64,000 bases of DNA from contig NZ_JAGQEE010000001.1 in the NCBI RefSeq assembly GCF_018304945.1, positions 868,001 through 932,000 of the forward strand. The letters are read 5' to 3'. Below the pieces are notes generated by a model, which worked only from the letters and a program-made list of their open reading frames with translations, was not told where the DNA came from and made no database searches. Positions 61,201-64,000 of the stretch are shown piece after piece; within the stretch, counting starts at the first letter, position 1; every line of letters begins with the position of its first letter. This DNA comes from Collimonas humicola. GTDB lineage: Bacteria > Pseudomonadota > Gammaproteobacteria > Burkholderiales > Burkholderiaceae_D. The translations under genes were made by a program, and so were the position numbers.

Positions 61201-64000
61201 CCGCTACGCCGTGTTCTTCACGCATGCGCGCGAAGCGGTCAGCTTTCACTACGAGCGCAAGCTCTATGCGACCGACGCTGGCCGGCGCGCCGACCCGCGA
61301 GTGACGCATGAGGTGACGCTGGCAACCGACGATTTCGGCAATGTGCTGAAGTCAGTCGCGATCGCCTACGGCCGCAGGTTCCCAGAGCCGTCGCCCTTGC
61401 TGCTCGAGAGCGACCGCAAGCTGCAGTCGCAAAGCTTGATCACCCTGTCGGAAAACAGCTATACCAATGCGGTGACGGCGCGCGACGCCTACCGCACGCC
61501 CTTGCCTGCCGAGAGCCGCCAGTTCCAGCTGGTCGGGCTGGAACCCGCGGCCAGGCTGCCTGCCGTCACCAATCTGCTGCAGTTCGATGAACTGCTGGAG
61601 CAGGTGCGGCAAGCCGGCGACGGCGCGCACGACCTTCCATTCGAAGACTGGCAGGCGCTGGGAGCGAGCGGGCCAGGCGTCTATCGGCGCCTGCTCAAGC
61701 ACAACCGCAACCGCTATCGCAGCAACCGCCTGGACTGCCTGTTGCCGCCGGGCTCGCTGGAATCGCTTGGATTGCCAGGCCAGAGCTATCGGCTCACGTT
61801 CACAGCCGGCTTGCTGGCCACGGTCCTGCAGCGGCATGGCCCGGGCCAGCCGCCGCAGGCGTTGCTGCCGGATCCGGCCACGGTGCTGGCCAGCCGCGCC
61901 CAGGATGGCGGCGCCTACCTCGATCTGGATCACGATGGCAACTGGTGGATGCCGGGCAGCACCGTGTTTTACAGCAGCGATCCATCCGCGGATTCGAATG
62001 AAGAACTGAAACAGGCCGCGGCGCATTTTTTCCTGCCGCGCCGGGTTGAAGACCCGTTCGGCAATTCCAGCACTGTCGATTTCGACGCCCATGACCTGCT
62101 GACCATCCGGACCGTGGACGCCGTCGGCAACGTCGTCACGGTCGACTACGACTACCGCGTCATGCAGCCCAAGATGCTGACCGATCCGAACGGCAATCGC
62201 AGCGCTGCGGCCTTCAATGTGCTGGAACTGGTCGCCGGCAACGCGCTCATGGGCAAGGCAGGAGAGCATGCCGGCGATTCGCTGGCGGGATTCCGCACCG
62301 ACCTCACGCGTCCGGAAATCGACGCCTTCTTCGATGCGCCGCAAGGTGCGCCGGGCATGACGCTGCTGGGCAACGCCACCAGCCGCACGCTGTATGACAT
62401 CCACCGCTTCGCGCGGACCCGCGCCGCCGCGCCCGCCAACCCGGACCTGTGGCAGCCGGCCTGCGCCGCAGCGCTGGCGCGCGAAACCCATGTCAGCGAC
62501 CTGGCGCCGGGGCAAGCCAGCAAGATCCAGATCTGCTTCAGTTATTCCGACGGCTTCGCCCGCGAAGTCCAAAGAAAGGCCGAGGCCGATCCGGGACCGC
62601 TGGCGGCAGGCGGCCCAGTCGTCCAGTCGCGCTGGATCGGCGAAGGCTGGACGGTTTTCAACAACAAGGGCAAGCCGGTCCGCAAATACGAGCCGTTTTT
62701 CGACGACACGCACAACTTCCGGTTCGACCACAGGCACGGCGTCAGCCCGATTCTGTTCTACGATCCGGTCGGCCGCGCCATCGGCACCTTGAACCCGGAC
62801 CACAGCTGGCTGAAAAGCGTATTTGATCCCTGGCGGCAGACGATCTGGGACGCCAACGACACTGTGCTGGCGAGCGAGCCGCAGGACGATCCCGACCTCG
62901 GTGATTTTTTCCGGCGCCTGCCGCCGGCGGACTATTTGCCGAGCTGGCATGACAGCCGCATATCCGGAGCGCTCGGCCGGTGGCAGCAGCAAGCTGCTCG
63001 CAAAGCCGCAGTCCATGCCGGCACCCCGAGCCTGGCCTTCACCGACGTCATGGGCCGCATGGTGCTGAGCATCGCCCACAACCGCTTCCATTCCGCCGGC
63101 GCGGATAAGGACCGGCAGCAGCCGCAAGCCGAGTTCTACGCGACCCGCACCCTGTTCGACATCGAAGGCAACCACCGCGAGGTGATCGACGCCAAGGGCC
63201 GCGTCATCATGCGCTACGACTATGACCTCGCCAACAAACAGCTGCACCAGGCCAGCATGGAGGCAGGCGAGCGCTGGCTGCTGGAGGACGCCGGCGGCAA
63301 GCCGATACGGGCCTGGGACAGCCGCGGCCACAATATCCGCAACGCCTACGATGGCTTGCGGCGACATGTCGGAACCTATCTGAGCGACGGCGGCGCGCCG
63401 GAAAAACTGGTCGGGCGCACGCTGTATGGTGACTCCCTCGGCGATTCCCTTGCCGCGCCGGCCGGCGATAAGAATCGGGAGCCAGGCATCGATCCGCTAA
63501 GCGCCAACCTGCGCGGCAGGGTAGTGCAAATCCATGACCAGAGCGGACTCGCGGTCAACCGTGCCTACGATTTCAAAGGCAACCTGCTGTGCAGCCGGCA
63601 TCGGCTGGCGCGCGAATACAAGAAGACCCTGGACTGGTCCGGTGAAGTTGCGCTCGAGCAGCGAGAGTACGACAACAGCATTGCCTACGACGCCCTCAAC
63701 CGTGCAATCGAGTATGTCAGTCCCGACCGCAGCGCCATACGCTCGGCTTACAACAAGATCAACCTGCTGCAGCGGCTAGAGGCAAACCTGGCCGGAGCCC
63801 GGGCCGCCACGCTGTTCATCGCCGCCGTCGACTACAACGCCAAGCGCCAGCGCAGCATGATCGAATACGGCAACGGCGTACGCACCGATTATGAATACGA
63901 CCCGCTGACTTTCCGTCTGCTGTGCTTGCAGACCGCACGTCCGTCGGCCAGATTCGCGCGCGATTGTCCGGCGCCGCCGTTGGCGGATGCGGACTGGCCT
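58277..64000 (+). CDS. Tc insecticidal toxin, SpvB/TcdB-type B component (3' end beyond window)
   Basis: ATG 58277 with GGAGG just upstream opens a frame of 1908 codons with no stop to the window end. The start LPQLSLPKGGGAIRGIDEKF, then FGPTLSLSYDSGGGNGIFGF and GWSLSLPAITRRT, is the SpvB/TcaC N-terminal domain (~20-290). A beta-propeller with FG-GAP-type repeats follows: DLNAEGIPGVL (~445), DVTGDGTLSLVDF (~500), DLTGDGIADILV (~550), DMSGDGLSDLV (~610), DTDGSGTSDVL (~665). Then TcdB middle regions (HHGYYDGVEREFRGFARVEQ ~820) and Rhs-type repeats from ~1620 (LFDIEGNHREVIDAKGRVIM). TcB folds with TcC into a cocoon that houses a toxic domain. At >1908 aa it exceeds a usual TcB (~1480), so it may be a B-C fusion. 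No TcA gene is visible upstream. Confidence 0.92.
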   Translation, partial: MAAESESQKNDAKASQQPGGVTLPQLSLPKGGGAIRGIDEKFSANPATGTGMLNIPVAVSAGRSGFGPTLSLSYDSGGGNGIFGFGWSLSLPAITRRTDKGVPRYHDQEERGALSDIFVLSGSEDLVPVRLENGDGQQVFDDSVRDGYRIRRYRPRIEGLFARIECWTRLSDGDSHWRSISKDNVLTLYGIDSASRIADPADPVKVFSWLMCQSYDDKGNVIVYSHVAEDERGIDLARPNERHRTRSANRYLKRICYGNLTPLFFDAGSPHLEQACRLHRPDAAAWAFEIVFDYGEGHYRQDPPDAAGRILADAGTGSQHPWPARADAFSSYRAGFEIRTCRLCRRILMFHCFPEELGRSPCLVRSTALAFDEKASGSFIRRAEQCFHKRLDDGRYLSEALPPLDLGYTPSPLDTPGFEGFQLAEVAPDSLDNLQGGIDGQNNRWLDLNAEGIPGVLTEQGGTWFYKPNNGNGRFGATETVQSLPAASALNQNAGTQLLTDVTGDGTLSLVDFSPPLAGFHARTADSGWQGFRAFLSLPVRDWKDPNLRFVDLTGDGIADILVTEEAAISWHPSLLAEGFGAGLRVRIALDEEHGPRIVLANPEQSIYLADMSGDGLSDLVRIRNGEVCYWPNLGYGRFGAKVSMDNVARFDQPDLFEQDRIRLADTDGSGTSDVLYLARDGVHVFLNLAGNGLSSARHLRGFPSIDNAAAVSVTDFLGHGTACLLWSSPLPRDGGRQLRYVDLMCGQKPHLLCHVANNLGAETSIEYASSTEFYLADKAAGKPWISKLPFPVHVVKSIETYDYVSRNRFVTSYTFHHGYYDGVEREFRGFARVEQLDTEELASLGASGAFPTGGNCSPASSVPPVLTKTWFHTGIFLHNENVSRHLAHEYYQEGARRCGESGLSREQLKAMQLNDTVLPQHLHAEEAREACRSLKGSMLRQEVYALDGKEESCRPYVVTENNYTIRILQRRQVNRYAVFFTHAREAVSFHYERKLYATDAGRRADPRVTHEVTLATDDFGNVLKSVAIAYGRRFPEPSPLLLESDRKLQSQSLITLSENSYTNAVTARDAYRTPLPAESRQFQLVGLEPAARLPAVTNLLQFDELLEQVRQAGDGAHDLPFEDWQALGASGPGVYRRLLKHNRNRYRSNRLDCLLPPGSLESLGLPGQSYRLTFTAGLLATVLQRHGPGQPPQALLPDPATVLASRAQDGGAYLDLDHDGNWWMPGSTVFYSSDPSADSNEELKQAAAHFFLPRRVEDPFGNSSTVDFDAHDLLTIRTVDAVGNVVTVDYDYRVMQPKMLTDPNGNRSAAAFNVLELVAGNALMGKAGEHAGDSLAGFRTDLTRPEIDAFFDAPQGAPGMTLLGNATSRTLYDIHRFARTRAAAPANPDLWQPACAAALARETHVSDLAPGQASKIQICFSYSDGFAREVQRKAEADPGPLAAGGPVVQSRWIGEGWTVFNNKGKPVRKYEPFFDDTHNFRFDHRHGVSPILFYDPVGRAIGTLNPDHSWLKSVFDPWRQTIWDANDTVLASEPQDDPDLGDFFRRLPPADYLPSWHDSRISGALGRWQQQAARKAAVHAGTPSLAFTDVMGRMVLSIAHNRFHSAGADKDRQQPQAEFYATRTLFDIEGNHREVIDAKGRVIMRYDYDLANKQLHQASMEAGERWLLEDAGGKPIRAWDSRGHNIRNAYDGLRRHVGTYLSDGGAPEKLVGRTLYGDSLGDSLAAPAGDKNREPGIDPLSANLRGRVVQIHDQSGLAVNRAYDFKGNLLCSRHRLAREYKKTLDWSGEVALEQREYDNSIAYDALNRAIEYVSPDRSAIRSAYNKINLLQRLEANLAGARAATLFIAAVDYNAKRQRSMIEYGNGVRTDYEYDPLTFRLLCLQTARPSARFARDCPAPPLADADWP

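Noticed and set aside
61352..63367. 671-codon open frame on the - strand
   Set aside because: Antisense to the Tc toxin frame, which carries clear SpvB/TcdB domains throughout; the shadow has no recognisable motif.

Overview
The window looks like chromosomal DNA of a GC-rich betaproteobacterium. The compact operons, a lone second EF-G, a split pqiAABC cluster and the protein wording suggest Burkholderiales, perhaps Oxalobacteraceae such as Collimonas. This placement is an inference from gene content; there is no rRNA gene in the window. No tRNA, CRISPR array or intact insertion sequence was seen.

Layout. 1-3.5 kb: end of a LysR gene, a pirin plus exported cysteine-hydrolase operon, its divergent LysR regulator, and an NTF2-like protein. 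3.5-8.8 kb: a TetR-controlled export operon (TetR, HlyD-type adaptor, ABC ATPase, ABC permease, NodT-type outer-membrane factor). 8.9-14.2 kb: a visibly AT-rich island for NAD metabolism, with an unrecognised 697-aa protein (degenerate Nudix region plus a long C-terminal part with an HDxxH motif), an NrtR-like Nudix/winged-helix regulator, and a translationally coupled Prs-like and nicotinamide phosphoribosyltransferase pair. Two TGTC-N5-GACA sites lie between the divergent units. 14.2-17.5 kb: an SPFH/flotillin-like protein and a protein made of three YbjQ-like repeats. 17.8-25.5 kb: a TetA-like MFS pump, an acyltransferase-3, and a dctBD-type two-component system with an MHS-family transporter. 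Upstream of the transporter lie a sigma-54 -24/-12 element and two helically phased dyads, which together form a plausible self-contained dicarboxylate-responsive circuit. 25.5-38.4 kb: slyX, Xaa-Pro aminopeptidase, EF-G, ribA, pqiAABC, DUF445, an RsuA-like pseudouridine synthase with an altered catalytic motif, a small acidic protein and a CYTH-CHAD protein. 38.4-50.6 kb: an AT-rich non-coding stretch, a TonB-dependent receptor, a decayed catalase remnant, a DUF1275 protein, a Tat-exported AcpA-like phosphoesterase, glutathione reductase, a fumarylacetoacetase-fold enzyme, a LysE exporter, cardiolipin synthase and SOS-regulated dinB with a clear LexA box. 50.7-57.9 kb: a protein with two glycosyltransferase-like modules and an FkbM methyltransferase, a second methyltransferase, an exported molybdopterin-fold protein, a DHA2 exporter divergent from an ArsR-type regulator, and a DMT exporter with a 23-histidine tail. 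58.3-64 kb: the first 1908 codons, with no stop, of a SpvB/TcdB-type Tc insecticidal toxin B component that runs off the window.

The most interesting parts are the NAD island, whose 697-aa member I could not assign to a family, and the predicted sigma-54/DctD promoter. Next come the GT-GT-FkbM fusion and the Tc toxin. Functions are read from motifs by eye; no database search was possible. Residue positions for domains are approximate.
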